Under the pieces are notes generated by a model, which saw only the letters and a list, made by a program, of their open reading frames with translations, did not search any database and was not told the DNA's origin. A stretch of DNA of 64,000 bases from Trileptium ribeirensis (lineage: Eukaryota > Nematoda > Enoplea > Enoplida > Thoracostomopsidae), in contig JASANE010019514.1 of NCBI GenBank assembly GCA_030248225.1, forward strand, positions 34,963 to 98,962, in the 5' to 3' direction. The position numbers and the translations under genes are program-made. Below are positions 1 through 11,010 of this stretch, one piece after another; position 1 is the stretch's first letter, and every line of letters starts with the position of its first letter.

Positions 1-802
1 CATAAAGCACTGTAACTATCGGAAACCGACAAATATGTACCCAAATTTTGCTTGTCTAAAAATGGAAAGTTTTAGCGATTTTTAACCCTTTGGGAAAAGC
101 CTGACAAAACAGGAAAGCGTGTTTTGTAGCCCAACTAGCGGCGCAGGAAAGTATTTGAGAGCCATAAAATGGGGAAGCTAAAATTTACCGCGGGACATGA
201 CCTGGATCCTCGGTGAAGATCGTAATGTTGACCACCGCCTTCCCTTTTTCAGAAGCTGGCGATGCTCAACACAAGACTACCTTACTTCACGAACTATTCA
301 CACAACTCGTTCTCCGAACAATATTGAGTAATTAAGTTGCCAGGCTCATTTGCTCAATCCTTAGAGCATTGGACTATGGGTCATAACGTTGTGTTTTAGC
401 ATCCGGGTCAGGGTGACTCATCGCACCGCCCGAAGTAGGTAAGTTAAGCAGCATACGCGCGAAAATGACCAGTTGTGAATCCAGTTGCTACCGTCGAATT
501 CGTACGTGCCGATAAGTTGGGGAAACGGAGATCGATAGGGCCCCGCTGTTTACAGCGTGCATTTTCATTTTAAATTCGGCTGTCAACTTTCACAACATGT
601 TGCATAACAGTTATTTTCATGCTGTCAGAGAGGGGAACAATGTAATCTACGTTATTTTATAATAGCGTATCCGTATCGAAATTTGAACAGGCTGGGGTAT
701 TCAAAATTCACATTATACACGTTCAGCATAAAATAGTAACTGGTAACCGTAGTAACATCAAAATGATCGCAGATGATGGAAGAAAGGCATTATATATTTC
801 AG
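1..802. other. MEAK7 intron / left edge, no exon recognised
   Basis: Presumed intron of the MEAK7 gene. I looked for the exon that should encode the W..LF segment preceding TLDc and did not find it. A degenerate tRNA-like stretch lies at about 345..415. Otherwise this is AT-rich sequence without recognised features. Confidence 0.4.
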
Positions 803-945
803 CTTCCGTCACGGTCACAGTTTCGCACAGCTGCTAAAACTTGTAGCCGGTCGAGGACCTTCGTTGATTGTTGTTCGGGACAAAGTTGGTGCTGTTTTTG
901 GCGGCTTTGTTTCGAAAGGATGGACCTGTGGCCCACACTTTTCCG
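803..945 (+). CDS. MEAK7: MEAK7 exon: TLDc start
   Basis: The acceptor tatatatttcag ends at 802 and the donor G|GTAATT begins at 946. The exon encodes FRHGHSFAQLLKLV followed by GPSLIVVRDK and VFGGFVSKGW. It begins with one base of a split codon and ends with one base (G), which the next exon completes to Gly. The HG.SF..L pattern is the usual start of a TLDc domain. Confidence 0.88.
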
Positions 946-3900
946 GTAATTTATTGTACTACTTTGAAACTATCATTCAGAAAGTATATTAACTACGATA
1001 ATTTAGTGATGTTTCGTGTATATAAATCTATCACTGTACTCAACACTAATGATATTACAATACAATACAAATTTATTCATGCAGCTAATATTAATATTTA
1101 TAATTAATATTAATATTATGCAGCTTGTGTAATTATAATTAATAAGGTGTATTTCTCTATGATGTATTTACTGTTACAAAACTCGTCGCAACAATTTGTT
1201 CGAGAAAGTACACGTGAACGATATTACGTATTCGTGTCAGAAGCGTTTGTTCAAACTAAGTGAGTGAAACGAGCGGAGTTTTCACCTATAATTTTGCTAG
1301 CGGCAAAAATCCTTAAAATTTCATTTTTGTCCGTTTGTAGAGTTCATAACGTATCACCGGATGGATGGATATGTAGAATTTTTTATTTTACCGCAATCAC
1401 GTTTTCCGGTTGAAAATGGGCTACAAAAGGGTCCAAGGTTACATTTTTTAAAATTTAGCCATAAATTTAAGTATCTGTCTTTTTCAATTTATATCTCAAA
1501 ATAGAGGCTTTCGACGTGCAAAATCATTTCATGGACAGCTACAACTTTGTTGTGTATTTTTGTCAGAGCTTCGGTTTTCGAGCTATGAGAAAAAGTTTAA
1601 AAATACCCCAAAATGAAAATTTCAATATTTTTACAAAGCAATTTTTGCTTGTTGGGGATGAACTATGAGATTATAGTGTTATTTCGGCCGTTAAACAAGT
1701 TAGTTTCGTTGTTTTGACACCATATTGGCTGTGTTTTTGTCATGGAGAGACGGTGCTGGAGTAAATTCAAATTTTGATACCAATATAGTCAAATTTCGCT
1801 AAATTTTTAATATAGATGTTTGTAGGTGAATCGGTTGCGTCTATAGTTTTTCGGGGTTGCTAAGTACGATAAAAGCAATTATATTTGCTTGGAATACATC
1901 AGCTAAAGCAAACCTTAGATGCCCTACTGCGTAAAATTACACTTCAAATTATATTTTTTTTACAATTTGTCATTTATTTCAATTTTTATTCAAAAATTTT
2001 TGTCTTTTTGCTCACTGGAAGAAGAAATAAAGAGTTCTTTTCGGTTTTGATATATGATTAAAATGTTCGTAGCGTTGTACTGCCGCCGTATAATTGCTAT
2101 CGTGGGACTTTAAGTGGGCTTAAGAACCTGAATTTGTAGGACAAAATTGTCAATAAGCGCACACCATCTTCGTTTTCTCTCGCTTTGTGAGTTATAGTTT
2201 TAGCTGAAAAGTCGCAATATTTCTTTTCGTCAAAGTGATCAACGAGACCACATTTGTAGTATTCCCTTCAGCACTATATTTTAGCATTCCGCCATGTCAA
2301 CGTCCTTTTAACATTTTTATGTCTGCGTTCCCTTAAATTCACACAAAAATATTCAGTTGCTAGTATACAATTTCGGTAGTATCTGTTTCTTATTCGTTTA
2401 CACAAATACAACCTTATAGACACACTACGTTGGTTTATTTGACTGTGTATAATGGTGAGTTGTCGATAACTGAGCTCTCTGATATGTGAGTGGGCCGTAG
2501 AGTTTCTCTCTTCAACTGATTCAGGATTGGGTTGCGCTCTAATTCATGCCTTTGGAAAATTTAATTTAAGGCTAAGGCCACTAAAGGATTGTCTCCTGGA
2601 CTATTTCTCTTTACATGGTAAAAATTCTTTGAAATTGATCAAAAACTGACAATATTTTTTCTAAAAGTCTAATTTTGTTAGAAAATTTTTCTTAATTACC
2701 GTTGTGCCTTTAGTCACTAAATTCAAGAAGAATGCGCAATTTAGGTTACAGCTGCACAGCTTTATAGAAAAAGCGATAACACATGTTATTTTACCGCAAA
2801 GATATTGTCCCATAGTTGTGCCTTTTACTATGCCCAAGCTTAAGATTGTGACGGTGACGGTCCAAACAATTTTCAATGTCTTTCGGCATAATTATATTCT
2901 AATATAAAGTACCCACCTAAAATGACTGTCGTTCACTCGCGACTCGCTCGAACACACAATCGAAACGCGACAATCACTTCTCGGGATTACTGTACTTTAT
3001 GGCTATTAATATATTTGCAATTTTATGACGTCGGTAGACATATAGATGCCTAATTCTGGTTTTCTTTTTTGTTTCTTTGTTTCAAGTATCATTAAAGTTA
3101 AATTTTTTTACGATAGTTTGGTATTCGCCGACCTAGACGCTTAGTATTTAATAAGTTACGTTTAAAGTTGTGTACAGTTTATATTCTACATTATTCACAG
3201 ATAATGGACAACGTTTTTGCATGATTTGTTAATCATTTTAGCTATATACATTGAAAAGCATTAATTTCCACATTTCATATCATATTAAAAGCTTTTGTTT
3301 TAACACGAAGACCTTCTTCAGTTCATGTCCGCTACCAGTATTGAAAGCACCCTGGCTCCTAACAGGGGAAGAGGTGGTGTTGGCCGACACGTAATCTGCG
3401 CCCAGACAAGATTCGAACTCGTTGAGCAATAATTGATGCACTCGGCAAAATTTTTACTAATGCAGTGGTCAGTTGAAACAGCGTTAAAAGCTGTTTTATT
3501 TGTCACGCGTAGCTTTTCATCAGGTTGATGTGTTGTTCATTTTTTTATTTGACGTCTAATTGTATTGCTTATGCATATTCTTGTTTTCGTCGCTTAATGA
3601 TTATTAGCGGAAAAGCACATCAAAAGTTTTTAATACTTTGTAATTTTGACCATGTGTGCCACCGTAAAATGTTTACATCTAACGAATGTGCATAACTTTT
3701 GACGTTTCAACAAAATTCAGCTTTCTTTGGCATTCAACTATAGATTTAAAGTATCGTATATTTTTGGTTCCGAGCGTATTGTGAAACATTACGAAGAACA
3801 GTTATTTTGATAAAATATGTGCCTATACACAAGGAAACGTAGTGGAAATAGCAGTTTTTGTTTGAAATAGAGTATTATAGGCACCGTCCCACGGGTCGCA

Positions 3901-6900
3901 TGAACATGCATGTAGTAACGTGTAACGTAAATTGCTAACACATGCGACTACATCACAAAAAATACGGGAACCATTATAAGATGTACCCAAAAAGGTGTTT
4001 AAAATTAATAATTGTTTTGATTTGTGGTGTCAAGTTCGATCTTCTTTCGAGTTTTCTCGATTTAAATCGAGTCGGATTAACACGACTTGGCCAGGATATT
4101 TTCTTTTTTGTATGAACGTTCCCAAATAAGTTTGGCCCAAGTTAATCTGGCGTCAAAATTAGTTCTAGTTGGGCTAGTTAAAATGGATGAAATGTAGGTA
4201 TCATCTTTTGTGGTTTTATTCATTGTTGCGAGTTAAATATTAAGTATTAACAATATTCTACAGTTCACTATAAGCCCCATTTGAAACATGTTGCCGCCAA
4301 ATTAATTTGTGCTAAACACATTTGGGAACGGCCGATTTATAATATTCTTTGAATAGGCTGATTTAAATAGACTCGTTTTAAATTAGGAAAATTTCGAAGA
4401 CGAGAGAGTTTGATTAAATCAAGCGACAACGGTCACGGCCAGAAATAAGTGCAAAATAATCGACCGAAATTTCGGTCGATTTTGATTAAACAATACTTTG
4501 AGCGATTATCATTACACGAAATTTCTATCGTTTTCAATTTTTGCGCAATTAGATAAATTTCAATTGTTTTCGATTAAACGAGATTTCAATCGATTGCAAC
4601 AAAACGAAATCTAATCATTTTCGATTGCACTTATTTTTGATCGCGACTGTAATTTTAATCATCTTCATGGGTCTTGCAGTAAGTACTGCATTATTTTTAT
4701 CTCAAAAGCGTCAACTATTTGACTCAACATGTTACAAAGTAGGGTAACGTAATGTTCTAAACCCGTGACACAAGTGCGATGCTAAACTAAGAAACATAAC
4801 AGGGCTGTAAACAACCTTCTGAAAAGTGGGCTTGGTGAACTTTGGGGGTCCTTGTTCATTCTCGTGGAAAGTTTCCAATTTGATGGTGGTAAATTTTGGT
4901 CTATGCTATATTTATATATTTTCAGAAGCCCAGGGTAAGCTTGAATTATACATTCGTACAAAAATCTATTCCACTTATATACATACACACTTTCTGTTAA
5001 TAAGACTGTAATGTGTTAAGGGTCTATTAATTCTACTGTCCAATATAATTATGTAAAATCGTTACATACATAGGTGATGGCAACAGCTTCGTCTTCACGT
5101 TAAAGCCCAGTATAACTATACACTGGCCAACAAATTACAACGAAAATTATGCCTACCTCAATGTCAACCAGGAAACATTGCCAAATGGATTAGTTAGTTT
5201 AAATACATTAACATTTTCAGCAAAAACATAAAATAAATTTTTAATTTTTTATGTTTTTCAAATATTTGACGAATTATGTCTAAATTTGTAAACATGGTGT
5301 TAGTAATGCGGAACCTAATAAACACAACGTTTTGTTGAAGTGTATTTAGTACTTGGTCACTGGTTTGTAACGTTGGTTAGTATACAGTCATGAACGGAAA
5401 TAAGCTCAACTGTGATCGGTTGAAATTTCGTCTAATCGTAATTATAAAAATTTTATATTGAAAACTGTACCAAAATAGACATTTCGTTTAATCGAAATTT
5501 TGGTCTATTATTTTTAGTTATTTATGAGATTAGTTACCTACAGAATTGAAAAGTATTGACTGCGTGTTAATTTTGCCAACTCAAAATTTACCCTCAGATA
5601 TTGCAGCCGATTCAGTGTAAGTGCAAAACTGCATATACTTGAATTTATTGGCTTCCTAGGTTCGGTAGTATTGTTTCTGTTTAGATGTTGGAAAACGCGC
5701 TGGAAATGATGGTTTTCAAAATTTGTTTATGTTACATATACTTGCTGTGTAATTTTTGAGCAGTACAGTCACGGATAGAAACATGTGCACAAAAACGAAC
5801 ATAACAACGTTCGTTCATAAACATGGCCGGACTTAGGGCAAGATGCCGCCAATTGGGGGCCGCACCCGCCGTCACATTTTTAGAATTTTTAATCACTTCG
5901 AGCCGAAGAGTGATGGAATTGTTACTCAAAAAAGAAGTACTGAATGTTTTTGATTGTTCGCTAACTTTTCTATACTACGGTAAAATTTCGCCTATTTGTG
6001 CCGATTTTTACTGAATTTCATCCAATGTGTGGTAATTTTTTTCAAAATTCGCGGCGCGTTGGGCGTTGGTGGTCCTGAGCCTCGAATTTTTTCTCTGATT
6101 AGTTTTGCTTTATAGTAAAATGATAAATGCCGATGCCTTTTTTGTTTTTCGATTAAGGCTCCGGTTCTGGAGTTATGGGGTTTGATGATGTATTGTAAAC
6201 CGTATTTTAAATGCTTCAGGGCATCGGCGGCATGATTCAAAATGGAACTCCATATTGTGCGTTATGGTTGAGCTCTGAATTTGGTCATGGTACATCACAA
6301 GCCAACTGTTCGACATTTAATAGTCCTTGTTTGTCAGCAAAATCGTCTTTCGAGATTGACGAAGTTGAAATTTGGGGTGTCTCCAAGCCAAAGCAACCGA
6401 CGCACGAAGTATATAAGTGTAATGCATGAGTTAACTTAAGGTGACCTTGCCAACCATCCTATTTTGTCATTACCGATATCGAATCACAAACCCTTGTTAC
6501 CGAAAAAGGCTTGATTTCATTAGGTTTTTCTCTAACAGAAAATTGGCAAAATCAAATTCAAGTGCCAGAATTTAGGCCTTGTGTTCGAACAGAATTTCGG
6601 CGATTTCAATTTGCAGAAATTCTGTTCCATAATGCATTAGCATATAAATTTTGATTATTCAGTGTTCGCGAACAAATTTAATTCAAAAGTGACGCCACAA
6701 TCAAATCGACAAATTTTCGTTCTCAAAAGTTTGGGTAATTTTACTTGAATTTTTGCGAACACAGAATTGTCAGAATTCAATCGCGAGTGCTGTGTTCGCG
6801 CACAGTTTTACGCCATTTTTCAATTGACCAAAAAGCTTTCGGTAAAAAATTTTATACAAAAATACAAAATAAGATCGTTAGCAGTGTCACCTTAAGTTTA

Positions 6901-9114
6901 CTCGCGCTTAACCAGGAGTGTATAAAGGACTTGTAACGAATGGTTCTTATTAGAGTGTAGTATAACGTAGAGGAGTTGCACGGGTGAAATTTTAAGATTC
7001 GTTTGTGTGTAATCGACCATAACTCGGGAGCGACTTACCGATTTTCATGATCTCGAGCTCATTCGAAGCATCATAGTCGATTTACCGTATACATCCCCCA
7101 GCGTTTTTTTATTTTGAGGTCTCGTTCAGAGGTCAGAGGGGAAAATGAGGGTTTTTACCTCATTTTAGTACCATTCACAGAAGCAGGGTTATTTTTATCT
7201 TAACTTTCGAATTTTTTTCTGGTTGGCTTTATTTGATAGTAAAATGACAAATCCGATGCCTTTTTTGTTTTTCGATTAAGGTTCCGGTTCTGAAGTTATG
7301 GGATTTAAGGTATGGTATCCTCGTTGTTCCTCGACCCAAAATTCTTAATTTTATTATGACTTGATGGGATGCTGATAGCTTGCACTAGGCCTGTTTTCGG
7401 GCATGGGAAACTTATTGCCGGTGTTAGTTTTGTCCTAATTTGAGAGGTATTGTGTGATATACACATATAGCATATCGACGTATGCTATCGAGACCTGATT
7501 GGATGTGTACGTAAAATGCGTAGGTGTACTTATGCTTCACAACGCTCTGCAATATCAGTAGAGTTACTAGTGTACTCATGGTGTCTTTTATGCACTGTTG
7601 GTGTAACTAATGCAAGGGTGTAGCCATGGGTTTTAGGTGGTCCAAACCCCTCTTTTCGCCAATATCAGTCGGTGTAGACCCCTTTTTCAAAATCCTGGCT
7701 ACGCCGCTGAATTATGGCAACTCCAAAAGTAGTATAATATAGATACAAATTTTACTAGAGATACAAAACTACAATTTGGTGAAGAATTTTACTACGGCGA
7801 AGGTCCTTATGATTTTTTCATGCTGCCTGACGTCATTTGCGCCAAAGAGCCATGCTCAATGAACCGTAGAATGCGCACAAAATATCCATGCTTTGACGGT
7901 ATTCGCTATAATGAATTACTATACTTGTCATCGCTTAGTGGTAGTTTCTGTATAATTAATGTTGTTTTGAATTTTATGATTCTTCAAATAGATAGCTCAA
8001 CACTTTGTTGATAATCAAATTCTAATTAACAGTCAAGTCCGGAAGTATGAGCAATGAATCTATGGGATTGATCAAACAGTTATCTGTTTATAGCAAACCG
8101 CATTTCAATTCATTAAATTTCGTTCAAATATTTTAACCTATTTGGAATATGTTTCAAGCGTGATTCGATTAAACAAAATTTAGGTTACTTGCGATTCTGT
8201 CGATGTTTCATTTACAAAGTATTTTTGGCTATAGGTAAACGTGGTTGGTTTCTCTACCCCATACACTGGGGCCGATCACGACGGATTATATTTACACTGC
8301 TTAATATCCTAAAACAAATTGATGAAAGAAAAAAATACGATTTTCAAAATTAAGAAAATAAAAGTTTTGCCTAATTTAGAAGTTTTGTTTGACATTAATA
8401 TTTACGTGGTTAACGCAACGTCCAAAAGATTGCGGCAATTGAATTAGGTTACTTGGTCTTAAGCGAGATATCATGGTAAGCAGCTACGTTCATGGGCAGA
8501 ATTAACGCGTTTAAACCCATACACACGCATGCAAACGCGTTTGCGTGCGTGCGCTTGCGTTTTTGCGTAGTCAGTTCTGTCCGTGACTGTATGTTTACTA
8601 TTAGGAATTTCATCATATCTCTTTCGTTTCAAATATCCTTGTGAAAACTGAAAATCTATTTTGCTTGTTGCAAAATTAAACCGTTTGTATCGGTCCTGAC
8701 ATAATTAAAGTTAATATTCCGTTATTTTATGTAAAGTTTCAGTTCAATATGTGAACATCTGTTTAAAGCCTGAACAAACTTTCTTAATTTTTTTGTATGC
8801 CTTTTACGTCTATCTAAATGTTTGAATACTTTCTGAAGAATAGTCTTAGTAATTCGACTTCCTTATTTGCTAATTAAGACGATGTTTCATCGTTCAGATT
8901 TTGAACTAAAATCTGCATATTTGAATTCCAGGATAGCGGAGTTACATCAATCATCGATAAAGACCCTGCTGCAACTGCAATGCTAGTTATGACAGGAAAA
9001 GAGCTGCACAGTGAAGGCCTTCGGGAATCGGATAAAACTGGCGGCATTCCTGGCACAAGTGAGCTCCATTCTCCATCAGGTGGAAACGTTGCGTCTGGTC
9101 AATTTCAGTACTAA
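803..9114 (+). CDS. MEAK7: MEAK7/eak-7 homologue, TLDc domain and C-terminus (5' exons outside window)
   Basis: Four exons, 803..945, 5074..5192, 6220..6408 and 8932..9114, join in phase into 210 complete codons plus stop. What is seen: the TLDc core reads SFAQLL, GPSLIVVRDK, AVFGGF, then GDGNSFVF, YLNVNQETLPNGL, GIGG, an ALW...FGHG segment and EVEIWGV. The tail SIIDKDPAATAML...GKELHSEGLRE matches the characteristic end of MEAK7/TLDC1 (SILDADPEAQALLE..HSEGLRE). From the family: MEAK7 is a lysosome-associated mTOR-interacting protein, and C. elegans EAK-7 acts in insulin/FoxO signalling. All junctions are GT..AG and every phase agrees. The last 20 or so residues (Gly/Ser-rich, ending QFQY) extend beyond the conserved end. 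The N-terminal half and start codon must lie to the left of the window. Introns are 4.1, 1.0 and 2.5 kb and contain repeats. Identification is from remembered family sequence, not a search. Confidence 0.9.
946..5073. other. MEAK7 intron (4.1 kb) with repeat-like sequence
   Basis: No exon was recognised inside. Positions 1300..2240 look like degraded transposon filler. A 16-bp perfect palindrome is at 4056..4071 and a small inverted-repeat element at 4430..4652. Around 3395..3475 (-) there is a degenerate tRNA-like B-box. Confidence 0.5.
4430..4652. mobile_element. Small inverted-repeat MITE with AAATAAGTGCAA ends
   Basis: The left end reads GGTCACGGCCAGAAATAAG and the right end, reverse-complemented, reads CAGTCGCGATCAAAAATAAG; both continue with TGCA. 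Inside is a 24-bp perfect palindrome (4458..4481, centred on GAAATTTC) and many TCGATT/AATCGA words. The ends resemble other CAGTCAYGG-type ends in the window (5388, 5767, 8487..8589, about 10010). Boundaries are approximate. Confidence 0.55.
5074..5192 (+). CDS. MEAK7: MEAK7 exon: central TLDc
   Basis: The acceptor ttacatacatag ends at 5073 and the donor TTA|GTTAGT begins at 5193. The exon encodes GDGNSFVFTLKPS then YNENYAYLNVNQETLPNGL, which aligns with the family's GDNRCFLF...GYNDHYMYLN..QQT.PNGL. It starts by completing the split Gly codon and ends in phase 0. Confidence 0.88.
6084..6186 (+). repeat. Dispersed repeat, copy 1 (second copy 7207..7306)
   Basis: A stretch of about 100 bases containing AGTAAAATGATAAAT and CTTTTTTGTTTTTCGATTAA recurs with few differences at 7207..7306, in the next MEAK7 intron. 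No coding capacity is seen. A further sequence at 5820..5865 resembles the end of a hAT-type element. Confidence 0.6.
6220..6408 (+). CDS. MEAK7: MEAK7 exon: C-terminal TLDc
   Basis: The acceptor aaatgcttcag ends at 6219 and the donor GAA|GTATAT begins at 6409. Sixty-three whole codons run from GIGGMIQNG to KQPTHE and include the CALWLSSEFGHG and STFNSPCLSA segments and EVEIWGV, all typical of TLDc. Reading past the donor gives nine more residues and a stop inside a MITE whose first base is 6422, so the intron boundary lies 13 bases from a transposon end. Confidence 0.88.
6422..6908. mobile_element. Mariner-like MITE, copy A
   Basis: The element has terminal inverted repeats: the left end ATGCATGAGTTAACTTAAGG matches the reverse complement of the right end, AGCGCGAGTAAACTTAAGG, and similarity continues through a CATCCTATTTTG-like block for about 40 bases. 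It is flanked by TA (6420..6421 and 6909..6910). The interior contains GTTCGCGAAC and GTTCGAACAGAATTTC. It has no transposase, so it is non-autonomous. Copies at 11939..12385 and 35892..36325 belong to the same or a sister family. Confidence 0.8.
6970..7330 (+). repeat. Dispersed repeat related to 17935..18150
   Basis: The segment carrying ...ATAACTC(G/A)GG..CGAC, TTTTCA.GATCT.G.GCTCATTCGAA and TTTGAGGTCT recurs at 17935..18150. The similarity resumes in the following block (GTGATAT..ACATATAGCATATCG at about 7453 and 18123). No open frame is seen. Probably an unclassified transposon family. Confidence 0.6.
8487..8589. mobile_element. 103-bp hairpin MITE, TA-flanked
   Basis: Flanked by TA at 8485..8486 and 8590..8591. 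The ends CGTTCATGGGCAGAATTAAC and (reverse-complemented) CAGTCACGGACAGAACTGAC are related. The middle is a near-perfect 28-bp palindrome (14-bp arms around ACGCGT, one mismatch). The whole element could fold into one long hairpin, as Tc1/mariner-type MITEs do. Confidence 0.6.
8932..9114 (+). CDS. MEAK7: MEAK7 terminal exon
   Basis: The acceptor ttgaattccag ends at 8931; the TAA stop is at 9112..9114. Phase 0 joins the previous exon. SIIDKDPAATAMLVMTGK and HSEGLRE are the hallmark MEAK7 tail; the next residues are Gly/Ser/Pro-rich. No AATAAA is visible just downstream. Confidence 0.87.
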   Translation, partial: DSGVTSIIDKDPAATAMLVMTGKELHSEGLRESDKTGGIPGTSELHSPSGGNVASGQFQY

Positions 9115-9613
9115 ATCACAGTTTGGAAAATTCCGGCATGTTGCAATCTACATTATGGTTTATGTTTTCCATTTATTTCTATAATTTATACCTGGTTCAC
9201 TAAGTATGCAACGTTATTTTTCCTAATGCTAGGCTCTTACTCTATTATCTGAACAGTCAACAGCCCTCCGAAAAGTGGGGGGCATGTGCATTCGCGGGTA
9301 AAATTTCAAATGGAGCAGGGGAAGAAATCTTGCTTAAAAATGCTAAACACGTCCATATTTTCATATAGTTTTCCTGCCGTGCATGTATCTGTAAGCTGTG
9401 AAACGACGTATTAGCATTATAAATAGTGGTAATTCATGTTTTAAAAACAATTTGCAAACAAAAAACATAAATTTTCAGACAAAGAATCTATGGATTTAGT
9501 TGAACATGGGGGTCTCGGCCAAACGGGTGGGGGCGGACGTGGGGATTTGGAAAGTGGGAGTTCCACATACTTGCACTGACTGGTCTGATTATTGCACATG
9601 TTATGATGATATC

Positions 9614-9823
9614 AGTATCACCAAGAGTCCATTACGGAAGAGTATGACACGTCCCTGCACTCACGTGTTAGCCCGTGTTTGATGCCGCGGGCGTTTTCGG
9701 CCTTACCCCTCCAGTTTCTGGGGGGGGGGGGTAAGGCCCAAAACGCCCGCGTCATCAAATACTGGTTTACATGTGAGTGCACTGAAGTGTCATACTCTTC
9801 CCTAATGCACTCTTGGTATCACT
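9614..9823. mobile_element. Foldback element with about 95-bp arms and a 12-G loop
   Basis: The left arm (9614..9707) and the reverse complement of the right arm (9730..9823) align almost throughout and share GGAAGAGTATGACAC, GCACTCAC and CGCGGGCGTTTT. The loop includes a run of 12 G (9720..9731). The arms have diverged at scattered positions. No clear target duplication was found. It lies about 500 bp downstream of MEAK7. Confidence 0.7.
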
Positions 9824-9979
9824 AATTGATGATTGTAGATACAAAAATATAAGTTCTTATTTCGTCGAATTTATCTTAACAACGTAGCGAGAATGCTAAG
9901 CTTGAATTGGAACTGAATAGAAAGGTTTTGTTTGTTTATTACCTGCTGCGGGGCTGCTAATTACTGTAAATACTAAAAT

Positions 9980-10165
9980 TTATTTGCTGTAGTCCAGTGT
10001 GGTTGAACCAGTCATGGAAATAACGCAGTTGGATCCCAGGCCGCAAAAGCTACACGGCATTTCTACGTAACGTGATCCCATGATCTTCGAGCTCACCACG
10101 ATTTCGGCAGTTTCTTCATGTAAATTTTGGCCTCCCCAGGCCGTCCCTGCCCGTACCAGTTTTTT
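9980..10165 (-). CDS. Possible terminal exon, unidentified
   Basis: On the minus strand an AG at 10167..10166 is followed by 61 open codons (KKLVRAG..., HEETAEIVVSSK, SRYVEMPCSFCGLGSNC) to a TAA at 9982..9980. Composition is richer in G+C than the surroundings. The acceptor lacks a good pyrimidine tract, and the 3' part overlaps a sequence (about 10010) resembling a MITE end, so this may be chance. Not recognised. Confidence 0.2.
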   Translation of the reverse strand, partial: KKLVRAGTAWGGQNLHEETAEIVVSSKIMGSRYVEMPCSFCGLGSNCVISMTGSTTLDYSK

Positions 10166-10689
10166 CTGGTCACATCAAAATAATCGTCTTAACGATAAAT
10201 CCCTGAATTAAATGAAGCATCGCTCCAGCTAAAAGGGTTTTCAGCAAATACGCAGTCAGAGCAAGGACAGACACATTGTAAGGACATACAGAAAATTCAG
10301 TTACATTACATCTTAAGGTACAGTAATAAGACACCTGTTAACCTGGGAGCAATGTTTTCCGCTTAGCTAACATAGCGAAAATTCCCTAGCTATTTTGTTT
10401 AACAATTTTATTTCCCACCATTGTTGGAACTGAAGACTTCAACTCATTACAGTAATATATGGCGTGGAATTCTTGTGGGTTAGATTAATTTCGAGCGATG
10501 GATTATGTGCGCTGACACCCAGTTATACTGTCATGCAGCAATGTGATCTACATCTAACCGGCTACCGTGTGAGCCATTGTAAAGCTTCGTCGGTGTTGAC
10601 GCAGCAATCGGTTTGTAATTGTATAATTAATAGTTTCGATTCCATTATCGGATGCGATCTTCGCTAAATGATATATTCAGATCTCTTTC

Positions 10690-11010
10690 CCTTATTTTGC
10701 GGTGCCAGCAAAGCCGATTTTGGTGCTTGTAATTTCAATATCTTCGTAGAGGCGTTGCCTCCAAGATTTTCTTGTACCCCCATAACAACATATTATGTTC
10801 TTTTGCCATTCTGTGGCTGAGCGTATAACGCTCATTTTGGCAGTATGGAAGCAGACCTGCTCATATGGCCAAACACAAGTCGCCCTCTTTATATACTTTG
10901 TGATCGTCAACTGCCCGACCTACAGTAAAAGACATAAATAGGTTTTCTCTCAAGGTCCATCATTAATGACCAAGTTTCACGCCCATATAGTAATTTGTCA
11001 TTACGCATGT
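10690..11010 (-). mobile_element. LINE fragment, C-terminal part of reverse transcriptase ORF
   Basis: The minus strand encodes KLLYGRETWSL, the usual 'LLYG.E.W' block downstream of the RT domain in CR1/Jockey/RTE-type LINEs. After a frameshift it encodes GGTRKSWRQRLYEDI, matching the C-terminal 'GR..KRW.D.. ED' block. The order and spacing fit one truncated, decayed copy. No target-site duplication or tail was identified. Confidence 0.7.

Noticed and set aside
238..330. Exon-like stretch after a CCCTTTTTCAG acceptor
   Set aside because: Two frames stay open for about 25 codons, but neither matches the MEAK7 segment expected before TLDc, and both end in stops.
345..415. tRNA-like GCTCAATCCTTAGAGCATTG sequence
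   Set aside because: Resembles a tRNA D-arm and anticodon region, but no B box or acceptor pairing; too decayed to call.
3395..3475. tRNA-like minus-strand sequence with GAGTTCGAATC
   Set aside because: Good B box only; the A-box side and stems do not fold.
4927..4936. Microexon-like TTTTCAG-AAGCCCAGG-GTAAGC
   Set aside because: The MEAK7 exons at 945 and 5074 already join in phase without it.
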